Positions 27,751 to 37,506 are shown, counted from the stretch's first letter. The stretch is 64,000 nucleotides of DNA from Pseudomonadota bacterium (GCA_021847105.1 JAJZUT010000003.1:124001-188000), one strand, 5' to 3'. Numbers and translations: made by a program. The notes: a model not told the origin generated them from the sequence alone.

Positions 27751-28899
27751 GTGATCACATTGCGAAAGACCCGACGCTCCGCCACTCGCATCGAGCTGTG
27801 CGCCATCGCGCTGCTCGGCGCCCTGGCATTGTTTGGCACCAGCCCGGCCGCCCACGCCGAGCGCGTTCGTGACCTCGCTTCGGTTGCCGGTGTGCGCAAC
27901 AACCAGCTGGTCGGCTACGGCATCGTCGTCGGCCTGGATGGCACCGGCGATCAGACCACGCAGACCCCATTTACGGTGCAGAGCATCGAGAACATGCTGG
28001 AGAAATTCGGCGTGACGCTGCCGGCGAACGCCAATCCACAGCTGAAGAACGTGGCGGCCGTCACCGTGCACGCGACCCTGCCGCCGTTCGCGCAGCCCGG
28101 CCAGACCATCGACGTGACAGTCTCCTCGATCGGCAATGCCACCAGCCTGCGTGGCGGCAGCCTCATCATGACCCCGCTGCAGGGCGCAGATGGCCAAGTC
28201 TATGCGATAGCGCAGGGCAGCGTGCTGGTCAGTGGCTTCGGCGCCCAGGGCGCCGACGGCTCGAGCGTCACGGTCAACATCCCGAGCAGCGGTCGGATCC
28301 CCAATGGGGCGACCGTCGAGCGGGCCGTACCGACGAACTTCGACAGCCAGCCGTTCGTGACGCTGAACCTCGATACACCGAGTTTCACCACGGCGACACG
28401 GCTCACGGAAGTCATCAACAAGACCTTCGGCACCGGTACGGCGGAGGCACTCGATGCGGTCTCGATCCGGGTCCGTGCGCCGATGAATCCCAGTCAGCGC
28501 ACCGCCTACGTGGCGACGCTGCAGAACCTCGACGTGACGCCCGGCACCCCGCCGGCGCGCGTCATCATCAATTCGCGCACCGGCACCGTGGTCATCAGCT
28601 CTCAGGTGCGCGTGATGCCAGCCGCGGTCTCGAGCGGCTCGCTGTCGGTGACCATCACCGAGCACTATGGAGTGAGCCAGCCCAACCCGTTCGCCGCCGG
28701 CAGCACCGAGGTGGTACCGCACAGCAGTATCGATATCCGGCAGCAGAAGGCGCACATGTTCAAGTTCCCCGCCGGGGTGAACCTCGATCAGATCGTGCGT
28801 GCGGTGAATTCCGTCGGCGCCACGCCGAGCGACCTGGTCGCGATCCTAGAGGCTCTGAAAGAGGCTGGCGCGCTGCATGCGCAACTGATCGTCATATGA
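27751..28899 (+). CDS. flgI: FlgI, P-ring protein
   Basis: Periplasmic P-ring subunit, 382 residues. A signal peptide ends near AAHA, followed by [35 protein letters not shown] and [20 protein letters not shown], all highly conserved in FlgI. The C-terminal region ends with [23 protein letters not shown] start with a short signal-peptide n-region. It overlaps flgJ by four bases. FlgA in this window is its chaperone. Confidence 0.96.
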   Translation: MITLRKTRRSATRIELCAIALLGALALFGTSPAAHAERVRDLASVAGVRNNQLVGYGIVVGLDGTGDQTTQTPFTVQSIENMLEKFGVTLPANANPQLKNVAAVTVHATLPPFAQPGQTIDVTVSSIGNATSLRGGSLIMTPLQGADGQVYAIAQGSVLVSGFGAQGADGSSVTVNIPSSGRIPNGATVERAVPTNFDSQPFVTLNLDTPSFTTATRLTEVINKTFGTGTAEALDAVSIRVRAPMNPSQRTAYVATLQNLDVTPGTPPARVIINSRTGTVVISSQVRVMPAAVSSGSLSVTITEHYGVSQPNPFAAGSTEVVPHSSIDIRQQKAHMFKFPAGVNLDQIVRAVNSVGATPSDLVAILEALKEAGALHAQLIVI

Positions 28900-29909
28900 C
28901 GCTTCCGGTCGTAGATCCCAGCCTGTTCGCCGACGCCCAGTCGTTGGCGACCCTGAAGCGCCAAGCGGCCGCCCACGACCCGCAGGCGCTGAAGGCGGCT
29001 GCGCGGCAGTTCGAGAGCCTGTTCATCGACATGATGCTCAAGAGCGCGCGCGCGGCCAACTTCAAGGATCCGCTGTTCGGCTCCTCGCAGAGTCGCTTCT
29101 ATCAGGATCTCTACGATCAGCAGCTGTCCATCGAGCTGAGCAAGACCCACACTTTCGGACTGGCGGAAATGCTGACCCAGCAGTTGCGCCGCCAGTGGTC
29201 GGACGGTGCCGCAAGCGGTGCTCCGCAGACCTCTGGCACAGGCCCCGCTACCGACACGGCCCCGATCAGGCGCCCGGCCGGCACGACGGCGAGTCCCGTC
29301 AGTCCCGCGAGTGCCGCGAGCGGCAGCGCCGCCGGCACGGCCGCCACCGTTAGCGAATCCGCCCCGGTGAGCCCGAGCGAGCAGGCCGCGTTCGCGCACG
29401 CGCTGCTACCGGACGCCGAGCAGGCGGCGCGCCAGCTCGGCGTGAGTCCCGTCAGTCTCATCGCGCAGGCCGCCCTCGAGACCGACTGGGGGCGCAGCCT
29501 GCCCCGCACGGCGGGCGGTCAGAGCAGCAACAACCTCTTTGGCATCAAAGCCGGCGGCGGCTGGAACGGATCGAGCATGCAGAGTGCAACCCATGAATAT
29601 GTCAACGGCACGGCGACCGCCGTACGAGCGCCGTTTCGAGCCTACGGCAGCTGCAGCGAGTGCTTCCAGGACTACACCAGCCTGCTCAGCGGCAACCCGC
29701 GCTATGCCGCCGCACTCGGCACCGGCAGTGACGTCAGCGCATTCGCGAGCGCACTGCAGCGCGCGGGCTACGCCACCGACCCGAATTATGCCAGCAAGCT
29801 CACTGCAGTCGCCGCGACCGTGAATCGGACACTCGGCGCACAGGACGCCACCGGGCCGCTAAAGCTTGCCGCCGCCGCGCCGATAACTAGCGGCACCAGT
29901 ACGCTCTGA
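28896..29909 (+). CDS. flgJ: FlgJ, rod cap with peptidoglycan hydrolase domain
   Basis: Two domains. The rod-binding half is residues about 1-100 ([20 protein letters not shown]). A Ser/Ala/Pro linker follows, then a GH73-type muramidase domain from about 165: [31 protein letters not shown] (putative catalytic Glu), [15 protein letters not shown] and ACGS-type [19 protein letters not shown]. 337 residues, longer than the E. coli protein mainly because of the linker. It locally opens peptidoglycan for the rod. Confidence 0.95.
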   Translation: MTLPVVDPSLFADAQSLATLKRQAAAHDPQALKAAARQFESLFIDMMLKSARAANFKDPLFGSSQSRFYQDLYDQQLSIELSKTHTFGLAEMLTQQLRRQWSDGAASGAPQTSGTGPATDTAPIRRPAGTTASPVSPASAASGSAAGTAATVSESAPVSPSEQAAFAHALLPDAEQAARQLGVSPVSLIAQAALETDWGRSLPRTAGGQSSNNLFGIKAGGGWNGSSMQSATHEYVNGTATAVRAPFRAYGSCSECFQDYTSLLSGNPRYAAALGTGSDVSAFASALQRAGYATDPNYASKLTAVAATVNRTLGAQDATGPLKLAAAAPITSGTSTL

Positions 29910-29921
29910 GGGCCATGAGCC

Positions 29922-31832
29922 ATGGCTGACCTGCTTTCCACCAGCGTCTCCGGCCTGCTTGCGTTCCAGCAGGCCCTCGACGTCACCAGCAACAATATCG
30001 CCAATGCCTCGACGCCCGGCTACAGCGTCGAGACGGCCAATCTCACCCCGAGCCCCGGCCAGTTCACCGGCTCGGGCTACGTGGGCAGCGGCGTCATGGT
30101 GCAGAGCGTCACGCGCGCCTACAACGCCCAGCTGACGCAGCAGGTGCGCAGCTCGCAATCGAGCTACTCGAGCTACAACAGTCTCGCGACTCAGGCTCAG
30201 CAGATTGACAACATGCTGAGCGATTCCACGACCGGACTGTCGGCCAGCCTGCAGAGCTTCACCAATGCGCTGCAGTCGGTCTCGAGCTCCCCGACCTCGA
30301 CCTCGGCGCGCCAAGCACTGCTCAGCCAGGGCACCGCGCTCGCCCAGCAGTTGCAGACCTATGACTCGCAGATCGGGCAGTACAGCGCCCAGCTCGAATC
30401 CCAGATCGGCACCGACGTCAATCAGATCAATACCCTGGCGAGCAACATCGCGACGCTGAATCAGCAGATCGCCGCTGCCACCGCCAGCGGTCAGACCCCC
30501 AACCAGCTGCTCGACCAGCGCGGGACGCTGGTCGACAAGTTGAGTCAGTACATTGGCGTTCAGACCCTGCCGCAGGCCAACGGCGCCGAAGATATCTATA
30601 TTGGCAATGGCCAGGCTCTGGTCTCGGGTGCCGTCGCCCAGCCGCTCACGACCCTCCCGGGGGCCTACGATCCGACCCAGCTCAATATCGGCATCCAGAA
30701 CTCATCCGGCGTCACCGACATCACCAGCTCGATGACCGGCGGTGAGCTCGGCGGCCTGCTGAGTGCGCGCAGTCAGGTGCTGAACCCCACCCGCAATGCG
30801 CTCGGGCGAATCAGCGTCGCCGTTGCCACCGTGGTCAATCAGCAGCAACAGAGCGGCATGACGCTGAACGGCACGGCGGGCCAGGCGATGTTCACGGTAG
30901 GCGGCGTGCAGGTCCTGCCCGACACCGCCAATACCGGCAGCGCGACGGTGAGTGTGACCCGCGGCTCGCTCAGCCAGCTGACCACCGACAACTACACGCT
31001 GCAGTACAGCGGTGGGACTTGGAAGCTCACCGACCAGACCACCGGACAAGCGGTGACGACGACCGGCAGCGGCACGGCTGCCAGTCCCCTGCAGGGCGCC
31101 GGACTGTCCATCACGATCACCGGCACGCCCGCGGCGAACGACAGCTATCTGATCGAACCGACCGCCGGCGCGAGCGGTGGCCTCAGCATGCAGCTGACCA
31201 GCCCGGCGCAGATCGCCGCCGCCTCCCGCGCGCAGGCGACCGCCGGTGCCGCCAATACCGGCACGGCCACGATCAGCTCCGTCGGGGTCACCAACCCGAC
31301 GAACTATGCTGGCAACAGCTATACCGTCACCTTCGGCGCCGGCGGGGCCTACACCGTCAGCAGCGGGACCTCGACCCCCCCGGGCGCGACCGTCGCCTCG
31401 GGCACCTATACCAGCGGTCAGCCCATCAACTTCGCCAACCAGCAGCTCACGCTCACCGGTACCCCGGCTGCCGGCGACACCTTCATCGTGCAGCCGAACA
31501 GCACGGCCAACACCGGCGACAACAGCAACATGCTCGCCATGATCAATGGCCTGTCGGCCAAGAGCCTCGATGGCGGCACCACCTCGGTGAACGACGCGTC
31601 GACCAATCTGCTGAGCCAGGTAGGGGTCATCACGCAGGCGGCTCAGAACAACGCCTCCGCGCAGCAGAGCGTGAACCAGGCGGCCACCACCGCGCGCAGC
31701 AACGCCACGGGGGTGAATCTCGACCAGCAGGCCTCGGACGTCCTGCGCTACCAGCAGGCCTATCAGGCCATGGCGCAGGTGATCTCGATCTCGAACCAGA
31801 TGTTCACGTCACTCATTCAAGCCGTAGGGTAA
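29922..31832 (+). CDS. flgK: FlgK, hook-filament junction protein HAP1
   Basis: 636-residue junction protein. The conserved N-terminus LLSTSVSGLLAFQQALDVTS, SNNIANASTPGYSVETA and the C-terminal VLRYQQAYQAMAQVISISNQ are clear. The middle holds two copies of a module of about 80 residues (about 336-414 and 444-526; consensus N-T-G-x-A-x-V... Y-T-x-x-F/Y-x-G... T-G-T-P-A-A-x-D-x-F-x-I-x-P) that makes it larger than the E. coli protein. The same module occurs once in FlgL. Confidence 0.95.
   Translation: MADLLSTSVSGLLAFQQALDVTSNNIANASTPGYSVETANLTPSPGQFTGSGYVGSGVMVQSVTRAYNAQLTQQVRSSQSSYSSYNSLATQAQQIDNMLSDSTTGLSASLQSFTNALQSVSSSPTSTSARQALLSQGTALAQQLQTYDSQIGQYSAQLESQIGTDVNQINTLASNIATLNQQIAAATASGQTPNQLLDQRGTLVDKLSQYIGVQTLPQANGAEDIYIGNGQALVSGAVAQPLTTLPGAYDPTQLNIGIQNSSGVTDITSSMTGGELGGLLSARSQVLNPTRNALGRISVAVATVVNQQQQSGMTLNGTAGQAMFTVGGVQVLPDTANTGSATVSVTRGSLSQLTTDNYTLQYSGGTWKLTDQTTGQAVTTTGSGTAASPLQGAGLSITITGTPAANDSYLIEPTAGASGGLSMQLTSPAQIAAASRAQATAGAANTGTATISSVGVTNPTNYAGNSYTVTFGAGGAYTVSSGTSTPPGATVASGTYTSGQPINFANQQLTLTGTPAAGDTFIVQPNSTANTGDNSNMLAMINGLSAKSLDGGTTSVNDASTNLLSQVGVITQAAQNNASAQQSVNQAATTARSNATGVNLDQQASDVLRYQQAYQAMAQVISISNQMFTSLIQAVG
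30927..31163 (+). repeat. FlgK module copy 1
   Basis: Encodes a module of about 79 residues: NTGSATVSV, NYTLQYSGGTWKLTD, then TITGTPAANDSYLIEP. It shares the order and spacing of copy 2 and of the FlgL copy. Confidence 0.65.
31251..31499 (+). repeat. FlgK module copy 2
   Basis: Encodes NTGTATISSVGVTNPTNYAG, SYTVTFGAGGAYTVSSG, then LTGTPAAGDTFIVQP, matching copy 1 and the FlgL copy in order and spacing. Confidence 0.7.
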
Positions 31833-31836
31833 CGCC

Positions 31837-33033
31837 GTGACGATCTCCACGCTGTCGTTCCAGATGAATGCCGTCAACCAGATGGACGCGCTGCAGACCG
31901 CGATGGCGAAGACGCAGACGCAACTCTCGACCGGCAAACAGATTCAAACCGCCGCCGACAATCCGGTCGGCATGTCGCAGGTGGTACAGCTGAACACCCA
32001 GCTGTCCGCTTCCCAGCAATATGTCGCAAACGGCACCCTGGCCACCACCGGACTGAATCTGGAAACGCAGGCCCTCTCGGACGCCACCAATACTCTGCAG
32101 AGCGCCCGCAGCCTGATCGTCGAGGCCAACAACGGCGCGCTGAACGCGACCCAGCGCCAGGCCATTGCCACTCAGCTGAAGCAGCTGCAGCAGCAATTGG
32201 TCAGCATCGGCAATCGGCAGGACGCCCAGGGAAATTACCTCTTCAGCGGCTACGCCAGCGGCACACAGCCGTTCGCCCAGAATGGCACCTCGGTCACCTA
32301 CCAGGGCGCCGCCCAGGTCAACCAAGTTCAGCTCAGCGCCGATCAGAGCATTTCCACCGGTGACACCGGCAATGCGGTGTTCATGAAAATCCCGGCCGGC
32401 AACGGCACGTTCACCACGAGCGCCGGCGCGAGCAATACCGGCTCGGCGTCATTCGGTACCGGCACACTGACCAACCCGTCGGCCTGGATCCCCGGCAATT
32501 ACACGCTCACCTTCGGGACTGGCAACTCGTACAAGATCACGGACAGCGCCGGCGCCACGATCTCCTCCGGCAGCTACACCGCCGATGCCGGCGGGAGCTT
32601 CACGATCTCATTCAACGGCGCCCAGCTGGCCTTCAACGGCACTCCGGCCACGAACGATCAGTTCGCCATCGACTCCGCGGGTACCGCGAGTGTGTTCTCT
32701 ACGATCGCGAGCGCCATCAGCGCCCTCAGCACGCCGAGCCTGAACGCCGCTCAGATCACCACGCAGCTGAACGGGGCCCTGCAGCAGGTCGATGGCGCAG
32801 TGAACAATTTCAATCAGGTCTCCGCCTCCGTCGGTGCCCGGCTGAATGCGGTGTCCGCCGCCTCCAGCACCGCGCAGAGCGCACAGACGTCCATTCAGAC
32901 CACCATATCGAAGATTTCCGACACGAACTACGCCGCCGCCACCACGCAGCTCTCGACCGAGGAGCTGGCCCTCCAGGCGGCGCAGGCCTCTTATGCGTCC
33001 ATGATGCAGCTCACGCTGTTCAAGTACATCTGA
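31837..33033 (+). CDS. flgL: FlgL, hook-filament junction protein HAP3
   Basis: 398-residue flagellin-like junction protein. N-terminal ALQTAMAKTQTQLSTGKQIQ and AADNPVGMSQVVQLNTQL, and the C-terminal half with ISDTNYAAATTQLSTEELAL and QASYASMMQLTLFKYI, are typical. The central insert (about 199-281) is homologous to the two FlgK modules. GTG start at 31837, four bases after flgK. Last gene of the sigma54 unit. Confidence 0.94.
   Translation: MTISTLSFQMNAVNQMDALQTAMAKTQTQLSTGKQIQTAADNPVGMSQVVQLNTQLSASQQYVANGTLATTGLNLETQALSDATNTLQSARSLIVEANNGALNATQRQAIATQLKQLQQQLVSIGNRQDAQGNYLFSGYASGTQPFAQNGTSVTYQGAAQVNQVQLSADQSISTGDTGNAVFMKIPAGNGTFTTSAGASNTGSASFGTGTLTNPSAWIPGNYTLTFGTGNSYKITDSAGATISSGSYTADAGGSFTISFNGAQLAFNGTPATNDQFAIDSAGTASVFSTIASAISALSTPSLNAAQITTQLNGALQQVDGAVNNFNQVSASVGARLNAVSAASSTAQSAQTSIQTTISKISDTNYAAATTQLSTEELALQAAQASYASMMQLTLFKYI
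32431..32679 (+). repeat. FlgL copy of the FlgK module
   Basis: Encodes NTGSASFGTGTLTNPSAW, NYTLTFGTGNSYKITDSAG and FNGTPATNDQFAIDSAG, most similar in layout to FlgK copy 2 (both have a TNP segment before the first strand). Confidence 0.7.
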
Positions 33034-33105
33034 TCATCCGGCCGCCATCGATTCTTCGCTGACTGTGACGCAACTCGCACTTCCACCACATCCCCCCCAG
33101 GGCAT

Positions 33106-33132
33106 TCAAGTCCGCGCCCGCACGTCCGATAA
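33106..33132 (+). promoter_or_regulatory. sigma28 promoter of fliC
   Basis: TCAA-N15-TCCGATAA matches the FliA consensus at 10 of 12 positions with exact spacing, in the gap between flgL and fliC. Predicted start near 33140, giving a leader of about 87 bases, within which AGGAG lies just before the ATG. Confidence 0.7.
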
Positions 33133-33226
33133 CGGTGCTGAACGGGATACGCGCACAACCGGCGCCTCCCGCCAGCGCGACGGACGGGTGTCCGGAGCCT
33201 GACCCAGACTTCAGGAGCACTGAACC

Positions 33227-34930
33227 ATGTCACTCGTCCTTAATACGAATATCGACGCGCTCATTGCGCAGAACAGCCTCACGAGCTCGGGCAGCACGTT
33301 GACGAACGCCCTGCAGCAGTTGTCTTCCGGCTTGCAGATCAACAGCGCCGCCGACAACGCCGCCGGCTACGCCATCGCGCAGGGCATGACCTCGCAGATC
33401 AACGGCCTGAACACCGCCACCAACAACACCAATGATGGCGTGTCGCTCACGCAGACCGCGCAGGGATCGCTGCAGCAGATCACCAATGACCTGCAGACCA
33501 TGCGTAACCTCGCGGTGCAGTCGCTCAACGCGACGAACAGCTCGCAGGACCGCGCCGACCTCAATCAGCAGTTCCAGCAGCTCGCCGCGGACATCAACCA
33601 GGTCTCGCAGACCGCCTCGTTCAACGGCGTCAACCTGCTCGACGGCAGCTTCCAGGGCGCGACCTTCCAGGTCGGCGCGAACGCCGGCCAGTCGATCACC
33701 GTCGGTGCCGTGGCCAGCGCCAGCACCACAGCGATCGGCAATTACTACACGGGGACCCAGGCGGCCGCGAACTCCTCGGTTCTCACCGCTTCCGGATCCA
33801 CACTGTATAACGGCACCGCAGGAGCCGCGGGAACCTACGATTCGACCACGCTGGCCACCGCATCCGGCCTGGGCACGGCCGTGAGTGGCAGCTCGGTCAA
33901 GCTGTCCGTTACTGTCGATGGCACCAATTATACGACGGGTTCGGTGACGCTGAGCGGCAACGCGACGACCGACCTGAAGAGCATCGCCGCCGCGATCAAC
34001 CAGGCGATAAGCTCTGTCGGCGGAATCGTGGCCACCGTCAACAGTGGTAACACTGGGATCCAGCTCAACGGCACCGCCACCGCCGGCACGGGTCATCTCG
34101 TGACCTTCTCGGTCGCGAGCGCCACCAATGCCTCGGGCAACACCGCCACCGTCGGCACCGGCGCACTGGCAGCCCTTGGCGTGGACAGCGCCGATGTCAT
34201 CGGTGCGTACGCGAGCGGCGCAACCATGGCATCGAACACCTACAACATGGCGCTCAGCGGCGTAGTCACCACGGCCGGCGCGGCCACAGCCAAGGTTGTA
34301 ATTAGTGGCAGCACCTATACAACGGGCAGCTTTACCGTGAGCACAACCAACGCGACCACCGCCACCGCCGCCGCTGCCGCCCTCCAAACCAAATTGGCTG
34401 GCACGACTTACAGCGCTGCGGCCTCGGGCAGCAACGTCGTGATCACCGACAGCGCCACCGGCGCTACGTTCGCTGTCACGTCAGCGACCATAACCGCAGC
34501 CGGAACCGGCGGGTTTACGGCCACGACGGCCCCGGCGTTTAGCACTGGAACGTCCACCTTGACGAAAGGCGTACCGGGCACCACGCCGGCCTCATCCTCG
34601 GGCACTCAGTATCTGAGCGGCCTCGATGTGAAGAGTGTCGACACGTCCAATCTGACGCTGATTTCGATCGACAACGCGTTGCAGCAGGTCGCCACCAGCG
34701 GTGCGGCGCTCGGCGCCTACCAGAACCGGTTCCAGGCGGCCGTCTCGGGCCTGCAGACGGACTCGCAGAATCTCTCTGCCGCCAAGAGCCAGATCGTGGA
34801 CACGAACTACGCGCAGGCCACCTCGAACCTCTCGAAGGCGCAGATCCTGCAACAGGCGGGTACGGCGATGGTCGCGCAGGCGAACACGATCCCGCAGAAC
34901 ATCCTCACGCTGCTGCAGAAGCTGCCGTAA
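33227..34930 (+). CDS. fliC: FliC flagellin
   Basis: Filament subunit, 567 residues. The conserved D0/D1 N-terminus (MSLVLNTNIDALIAQNSLTS, LSSGLQINSAADNAAGYAIA, MRNLAVQSLNATNSSQD) and C-terminus (QNRFQAAVSGLQTDSQNLSA, AQGNTIPQN-type AQANTIPQNILTLLQKLP) flank a Gly/Ala/Thr-rich variable region (about 165-470). It is the only flagellin in the window. AGGAG precedes the ATG. Confidence 0.96.
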   Translation: MSLVLNTNIDALIAQNSLTSSGSTLTNALQQLSSGLQINSAADNAAGYAIAQGMTSQINGLNTATNNTNDGVSLTQTAQGSLQQITNDLQTMRNLAVQSLNATNSSQDRADLNQQFQQLAADINQVSQTASFNGVNLLDGSFQGATFQVGANAGQSITVGAVASASTTAIGNYYTGTQAAANSSVLTASGSTLYNGTAGAAGTYDSTTLATASGLGTAVSGSSVKLSVTVDGTNYTTGSVTLSGNATTDLKSIAAAINQAISSVGGIVATVNSGNTGIQLNGTATAGTGHLVTFSVASATNASGNTATVGTGALAALGVDSADVIGAYASGATMASNTYNMALSGVVTTAGAATAKVVISGSTYTTGSFTVSTTNATTATAAAAALQTKLAGTTYSAAASGSNVVITDSATGATFAVTSATITAAGTGGFTATTAPAFSTGTSTLTKGVPGTTPASSSGTQYLSGLDVKSVDTSNLTLISIDNALQQVATSGAALGAYQNRFQAAVSGLQTDSQNLSAAKSQIVDTNYAQATSNLSKAQILQQAGTAMVAQANTIPQNILTLLQKLP

Positions 34931-34978
34931 GGATGCCGCGCGGTTCGGCATGAGGCATCAGCCTCGCACAGGGACTCC

Positions 34979-35027
34979 GGGGGGCGGGCGCCGCAAGGCC
35001 TCGCCCCTTGGGCTTTGCGCCCCCGCC
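34979..35027. terminator. GC-rich imperfect hairpin between fliC and fliD
   Basis: An outer stem (GGCGGGCGC with GCGCCCCCGCC, two-base bulge) encloses an inner stem (CAAGG with CCTTG). It lies about 50 bases after the fliC stop and could end or stabilise the abundant flagellin mRNA. A smaller 5-bp stem (GAGGC-ATCA-GCCTC) lies at 34952-34965. No T-run. Confidence 0.35.
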
Positions 35028-35120
35028 GCGGCGCGATGCACCGCTGCACGCCGAGAGCGCAACGGTGCACGGCGGGTGCATGGGCTCAGCTCGTCGGTAC
35101 GGCCATAGGAGCACTGCGAA

Positions 35121-36545
35121 ATGTCGAGTTCTTCCACCTCGCCGGTCTCCGTCGCCAGCAGCACCAGTGCCGGCGCGGCCGGTGGCTCGGTCATCAATGT
35201 CTCCTCCCTGGTGTCGCAGCTCGTTGCGGCCAGCCAGGCGCCGCAGGAATCGCTCATCAAGCAGCAGACCCAGGCCGTGACGTCGGAGATGTCCTCGGTG
35301 GGTCAATTGAAAAGTGCACTGTCCACCTTCCAGTCCTCTCTGGCTGCGATCGATACACCGAGCGCCTTCGGTTCACTCAGCGCCACGAGCGGCGACCCCA
35401 CTGCGTTCACCGCGACCGCCGGCTCGGGCGCGACACTCGGCTCCTACAGCGTGTCGATCAGTCAGCTCGCGCAGGCTCAGCAGATCGTCTCGAGCACCGC
35501 CTACAGCAGCAGCTCGGCGACCGTCGGCACCGGCACGCTGCAGCTGTCGCTTGGCGGCAGCAGCTTCTCGGTCGTCATCGGCAGCAGCAACGACACGCTG
35601 TCCGGCATCGCGGCCGCCATCGATTCGGCGAGTGGCAACCCCGGCATTCAGGCGAGCGTCGTCACCGGCACGAGCGGCGCACATCTGGTGCTCACCTCGA
35701 CCCTCACCGGCGCCGCCAACACCATGTCGGTCAGCGAGACCGACACCGGCACCGGCCTTGCGGCACTCACTTACGGCAGCGGCAGCACGAACTATACCCA
35801 GCAGACCGCCGCCCAAGATGCCAGCTTCAGCATCGCGGGCATCAGCTACACCAGCGCCAGCAACACGGTCACCGACGCCCTGAGCGGCGTGAGCCTGAAC
35901 CTCCTCGCCACCACCTCCTCAGCGGCGAATCTGACGGTCGCGGACAATACCACCACGATCGAAGGCAACATCCAGGCGTTCGTCGACGCCTACAACAAGT
36001 TGCAGAGCACCTTTTCGCAGCTGGGCGGCTACGATGCCACCACCAGCACGGCCGGCCCGCTCATGGGCAACGCGGCCCTGACGGGGATACAGAGCCAGGT
36101 TCAGTCCGTGCTCTACGGATTCGTCGACACCGGCTCCTCGACTTACACCAGCCTGGCGAGCATCGGCATCACCGCGAACAGCGACGGCAGCTTGAGCCTC
36201 AATTCGGCGCAGCTCTCCGTCGCGCTCAACACGAACTTCAGTGCGGTCAGCAATCTGTTCAGCGGCACGGGCGGCATCGCCTCGGGCCTGAACACCGTGC
36301 TCAACAACGAGCTCGGCAGCAGCGGGCCGATCGCCTCGCTCAGCCAGTCCCTGGTGCAGCAGAACAATGCGCTCACCCAGCAGAGTCAACAGCTCACGCA
36401 GCAGATGAGCATGCTGCAGGCAAGCCTCACCCAGCAGTACTCGGCGCTGAACGCGCTGCTCTCGCAGCTGCAGAGCACCTCCTCATACCTGACCCAGGCA
36501 TTCGCCACATTGCCAAACGCTCCGAAGGGAACCGCGAGCGGCTGA
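35121..36545 (+). CDS. fliD: FliD, filament cap protein HAP2
   Basis: 474-residue cap protein that promotes flagellin polymerisation at the tip. It has the N-terminal INVSSLVSQLVAASQAPQES and KQQTQAVTSEMSSVGQLKSA; the middle LGSYSVSISQLAQAQQI and NDTLSGIAAAIDSASGNPGI; and a C-terminal coiled coil with LTQQSQQLTQQMSMLQASLT and SQYSALNALLSQLQ-type ending. ATG 35121 was chosen because upstream starts in other frames give no FliD sequence. Followed by fliS. Confidence 0.94.
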   Translation: MSSSSTSPVSVASSTSAGAAGGSVINVSSLVSQLVAASQAPQESLIKQQTQAVTSEMSSVGQLKSALSTFQSSLAAIDTPSAFGSLSATSGDPTAFTATAGSGATLGSYSVSISQLAQAQQIVSSTAYSSSSATVGTGTLQLSLGGSSFSVVIGSSNDTLSGIAAAIDSASGNPGIQASVVTGTSGAHLVLTSTLTGAANTMSVSETDTGTGLAALTYGSGSTNYTQQTAAQDASFSIAGISYTSASNTVTDALSGVSLNLLATTSSAANLTVADNTTTIEGNIQAFVDAYNKLQSTFSQLGGYDATTSTAGPLMGNAALTGIQSQVQSVLYGFVDTGSSTYTSLASIGITANSDGSLSLNSAQLSVALNTNFSAVSNLFSGTGGIASGLNTVLNNELGSSGPIASLSQSLVQQNNALTQQSQQLTQQMSMLQASLTQQYSALNALLSQLQSTSSYLTQAFATLPNAPKGTASG

Positions 36546-36557
36546 GGCCGCAGCGGC

Positions 36558-36584
36558 TCAAGTTGCCGGCATTCGGGCCGCTAC
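36558..36584 (+). promoter_or_regulatory. Weak sigma28-like promoter before fliS
   Basis: TCAAGTTG-N11-GCCGCTAC agrees with TAAAGTTT-N11-GCCGATAA at 6/8 bases in each element with exact spacing, in the short gap after fliD. It could add FliA control to fliS-flaG. Confidence 0.35.
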
Positions 36585-36614
36585 AGTGAGCATCAGGACA
36601 GAGAGCACTACACC

Positions 36615-37040
36615 GTGAGCCCTTATTCCCCGCAAGCAAAGGTGGCGGCCTACCGCAGCGTCAATGCCCACGGCATCGTGGCGAGCGCCGACCCGCACAC
36701 GCTGGTGCTGACCTTGTTCGATGCGATCCTCGGCCGGCTGATCACGGCGCGCGCCTGCATCGAGCAGGGCCAGATCAGCCGCAAGGCGGGACTGCTGCAC
36801 AGCTCGGTGATGCTGCTGGGCGAGCTGCGCGGCAGCCTCGATCTGGAGCGCGGCGGCTCACTCGCGCAGAATCTCAGCGGCCTGTACGAGCACATGGTGC
36901 GCCGGCTGCTGCATGCGAACGTGAACAACGATGCCGCCGCGGTCGGTGAGGTGCAGAGCCTGCTGAGCGAGATCCGCGAGGCGTGGGCGGCCATTGGTCC
37001 CGAGGTCAGAGGCCAGCCGCCGCGGGCCGCCGCGGGCTGA
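36615..37040 (+). CDS. fliS: FliS, flagellin export chaperone
   Basis: 141-residue helical chaperone that binds the flagellin C-terminus. The family signature VNAHGIVASADPHTLVLTLF, LFDAILGRLITARACIEQGQ, VMLLGELRGSLDLERGGSLA and GLYEHMVRRLLHANVNND are all visible. GTG start at 36615. Placed after fliD and before flaG. Confidence 0.92.
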   Translation: MSPYSPQAKVAAYRSVNAHGIVASADPHTLVLTLFDAILGRLITARACIEQGQISRKAGLLHSSVMLLGELRGSLDLERGGSLAQNLSGLYEHMVRRLLHANVNNDAAAVGEVQSLLSEIREAWAAIGPEVRGQPPRAAAG

Positions 37041-37101
37041 GCCGATACGGCCGGACCCGGGACCCCTCGCTCGGCCGATTCAGCATCGCAGGGTGTAGAG
37101 C

Positions 37102-37482
37102 ATGAGCAACGAAGAGCAGGGTTCCCTCTCGGTCGGTGCCGCAGCGGGTCTGGGGCTCGGCTCGGCGGCGAGCGGCGACAGCAGCGTGATTCCATCCCAG
37201 GCGCGCAGCGCCGGGGCGAGCGCTGCGCCAGGGCAGAGCGCGCCGAGCTCGCCCAGTGCGATCCATCAGTCGCTGGCGCAAATCAACGAACGCCTGGCGA
37301 GCACCAATCATGTGCTGATCCTGCGGGTCGACCCGGTGACCGGGAACACGATTGCCGAAATCCAGAACGCGGCCACCGGCCAGGTGCTGCAGCGGGTTCC
37401 CAGCCGGGATCAGCAGCACCTCGCGGACATGCTGGCCGCATGGGCCCATGGACACAGCATCCTCGCGGACGTATTGGCCTGA
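37102..37482 (+). CDS. flaG: FlaG family flagellar protein
   Basis: 126 residues: a disordered Ala/Ser/Gly-rich N-terminus (about 1-50), then the FlaG core SLAQINERLASTNHVLILRV, DPVTGNTIAEIQNAATGQVL and RVPSRDQQHLADML. FlaG proteins affect filament length in some Pseudomonas and Campylobacter strains. Its usual place is beside fliC-fliD; here it lies after fliS. It converges with purL. Confidence 0.82.
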   Translation: MSNEEQGSLSVGAAAGLGLGSAASGDSSVIPSQARSAGASAAPGQSAPSSPSAIHQSLAQINERLASTNHVLILRVDPVTGNTIAEIQNAATGQVLQRVPSRDQQHLADMLAAWAHGHSILADVLA

Positions 37483-37506
37483 GCCAAGGGCCCGTTCAGC
37501 GCGGGA

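Noticed and set aside
35015..36589. 524-codon open frame overlapping fliD in another frame
   Set aside because: The other frame encodes recognisable FliD; this one is His/Arg/Gln-rich shadow sequence.
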